NCBI RefSeq assembly: GCF_030137545.1 | Contig: NZ_JARUVL010000011.1 | Location: 1-64,000, forward strand | Reading direction: 5' to 3' | DNA from: Virgibacillus sp. LDC-1 | Lineage (GTDB): Bacteria > Bacillota > Bacilli > Bacillales > Amphibacillaceae | DNA length: 64,000 bases | In this document: positions 62,624-64,000 of the stretch, one piece after another | Layout: each line of letters begins with the position of its first letter | Numbering within the stretch: the first letter of the stretch is position 1 | The notes under the pieces: model-generated | The model's database searches: none | Seen by the model: the letters and a program-made list of their open reading frames with translations, nothing else | What the model was told of the DNA's origin: nothing | Translations under genes and position numbers: made by a program

Positions 62624-64000
62624 ATGAGTTTTGAAAATCTATATTACTACAGACCTTCCATAAAAACAGATAATCACGAAACCATTGAAAGAGACTTAAT
62701 AGTATATTGTGCTACACCGGCAGGTATTACTGCCGCTGTTCAAGCAAGCCGGGCAGGTTTATCGGTGGCAATTGCTGAATTTGGACGACATGTAGGAGGC
62801 ATAACTGCCAGCGGCCTAGGAGCAACTGATTTAGGAGCTGGCCAAGCGGTTGGAGGTCTTTCAAGAGAGTACTATAGAGAAATAGGAAAGCATTATGGAA
62901 AGGAGGAACAACAAACATTCGAACCTAGTGTGGCCAAAGCTATATTTGATAAATGGATTAAGGAACATGACATAGATGTGTACTTTGATCAACATTTAGT
63001 TGAAGTTAAAATGGAACATGGAAAAATTACAGAGTTAGTGATGGAAGATGAAACGGTTTATAAAGGGAAAATGTTTATTGACAGTAGCTATGAAGGAGAC
63101 TTACTGGCCAAAGCAGGTGTTTCGTATCATGTTGGCAGGGAATCCAGTGCTACTTATCAGGAAATATTTAATGGGATTCAGTTTGGTGGACAACATCATA
63201 AATTCGAAACATGGATTGATCCGTATGTTACTAAAGGAGATAAAAGTAGTGGCTATCTATCAGGTATCACAGAAACCGACATGGATGCGGTGGGATATAA
63301 TGGGAAAGGAGATAAATCAATCCAGGCATATAATTTTCGTATCTGTCTAACAAAGGATTCCAATAACAAAATACCTTTTCCTAAGCCTCCAAACTATGAT
63401 GCAAATCGGTATATTCTATTATTACGATATATAGAAGCAGGTTTTTGGGACGCTATGAATCTGCATACTATGATGCCTAACGGTAAATCAGATTTGAATA
63501 ACTATGGTGGATTTTCAACAGATAACATCGGAATGAATTATGAATGGCCAGATGGTAGTTATGAAAGACGGGAAGAGATCTTTCAAGACCACTTTTCTTA
63601 TAATCTAGGAATGCTTTACTTTTTGGCGAATGATTCCAGGGTTCCGGCCGATATCAGGGAAGAAGTCTCATCGTGGGGATTGCCTAAAGATGAATTCAAG
63701 GAAACGGGCCATTGGCCACATCAGCTTTATATTAGAGAAGCAAGAAGAATGATTTCAGATTATGTGATGACGGAACATAACTGCTTGGGGTATACAAGGA
63801 TTGATGATTCTATTGGTCTGGCATCTTACCAAATGGACTCTCATCATTGTAGAAGAGTTGTCGTAGATGGAAGATGTGTGAATGAAGGCGATGTTCAAAT
63901 TCCTATTGCACCATACCCCATTTCTTACCGTGCAATTAGACCAAGGATGGAAGAGTGTACAAATTTATTAGTACCAGTGTGTGTATCAAGTTCTCATATC
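62624..64000 (+). CDS. FAD-dependent oxidoreductase, partial at the window end
   Basis: The frame is open for 459 codons to the window edge without a stop. It begins MSFENLYYYRPSIKTDNHET and has the nucleotide-binding strand IVYCATPAGITAAVQASRAG near residue 26 followed by FGRHVGGITASGLGATDLG. This pattern is typical of the FAD_oxidored group found near carbohydrate genes, with the first Gly of the dinucleotide loop replaced (CATPAG). Later IDSSYEGDLLAKAGVSYHVG and REARRMISDYVM fit the same family. GGAGGAATC precedes the ATG. It may oxidise or rearrange the imported sugar or polyol; the substrate is unknown. It is 3'-truncated. Confidence 0.85.
   Translation, partial: MSFENLYYYRPSIKTDNHETIERDLIVYCATPAGITAAVQASRAGLSVAIAEFGRHVGGITASGLGATDLGAGQAVGGLSREYYREIGKHYGKEEQQTFEPSVAKAIFDKWIKEHDIDVYFDQHLVEVKMEHGKITELVMEDETVYKGKMFIDSSYEGDLLAKAGVSYHVGRESSATYQEIFNGIQFGGQHHKFETWIDPYVTKGDKSSGYLSGITETDMDAVGYNGKGDKSIQAYNFRICLTKDSNNKIPFPKPPNYDANRYILLLRYIEAGFWDAMNLHTMMPNGKSDLNNYGGFSTDNIGMNYEWPDGSYERREEIFQDHFSYNLGMLYFLANDSRVPADIREEVSSWGLPKDEFKETGHWPHQLYIREARRMISDYVMTEHNCLGYTRIDDSIGLASYQMDSHHCRRVVVDGRCVNEGDVQIPIAPYPISYRAIRPRMEECTNLLVPVCVSSSHI

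Overview
The window is a low-GC Gram-positive chromosome segment from a Bacillaceae-type Firmicute. The evidence is gene order (5S rRNA, ctsR-mcsA-mcsB-clpC, radA, yacL, gltX-cysE-cysS, sigH, rplKAJL, rpoBC, str, S10-spc-alpha, ecfAAT-truA, rplM-rpsI), strong AGGAGG-type ribosome-binding sites, frequent TTG/GTG starts and a cysteine T-box. The genus cannot be fixed from sequence reading alone. Almost every gene is on the + strand; the one clear exception is a NUDIX hydrolase near the left end.

Layout. 1-160: 5S rRNA closing an rRNA operon, with its terminator. 176-1704: NUDIX hydrolase (minus strand) and an MgtC/SapB-family membrane protein. 1813-6583: CtsR-controlled protein quality-control operon (ctsR, mcsA, mcsB, clpC). 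6757-16018: radA, yacL, gltX, T-box, cysE, cysS, mrnC, rlmB, rae1, sigH. 16042-20656: rpmGB, secE, nusG, L11, L1, L10, L12 and a small methyltransferase, with several leaders and terminators. 21204-33525: rpoB, rpoC, L7Ae-like protein, S12, S7, EF-G, EF-Tu. 33735-48373: S10-spc-alpha superoperon from rpsJ to rplQ, including secY, adk, infA and rpoA. 48609-53110: ECF transporter energy-coupling module, truA, L13 and S9.

After rpsI (about 53.1 kb) the conserved core stops and accessory DNA begins: an Aha1/SRPBCC protein, an FAD monooxygenase followed by a frameshifted MerR remnant, unrecognised short reading frames, and then a carbohydrate locus. That locus has a YesM/YesN-type two-component system, a lipoprotein solute-binding protein behind a CcpA cre-like site, an unrecognised TIM-barrel-like protein, two permeases, and an FAD-dependent oxidoreductase cut by the window end. 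No ATPase is encoded for the transporter, so a shared MsmX-type ATPase elsewhere is likely.

The most informative departures from the usual Bacillus order are missing genes. disA is absent between radA and yacL, ispD-ispF are absent between yacL and gltX, and map is absent between adk and the KOW-protein gene. Several intergenic regions of the core carry strong palindromes or hairpins: a perfect 32-bp palindrome inside 10-bp direct repeats between rpoB and rpoC, a folded element between rpoA and rplQ, a hairpin before rpoA, a UUCG hairpin before rpoB, and a terminator-like hairpin between secE and nusG. The best candidate for a little-described system is the 56.3-64.0 kb regulated uptake and oxidation locus.
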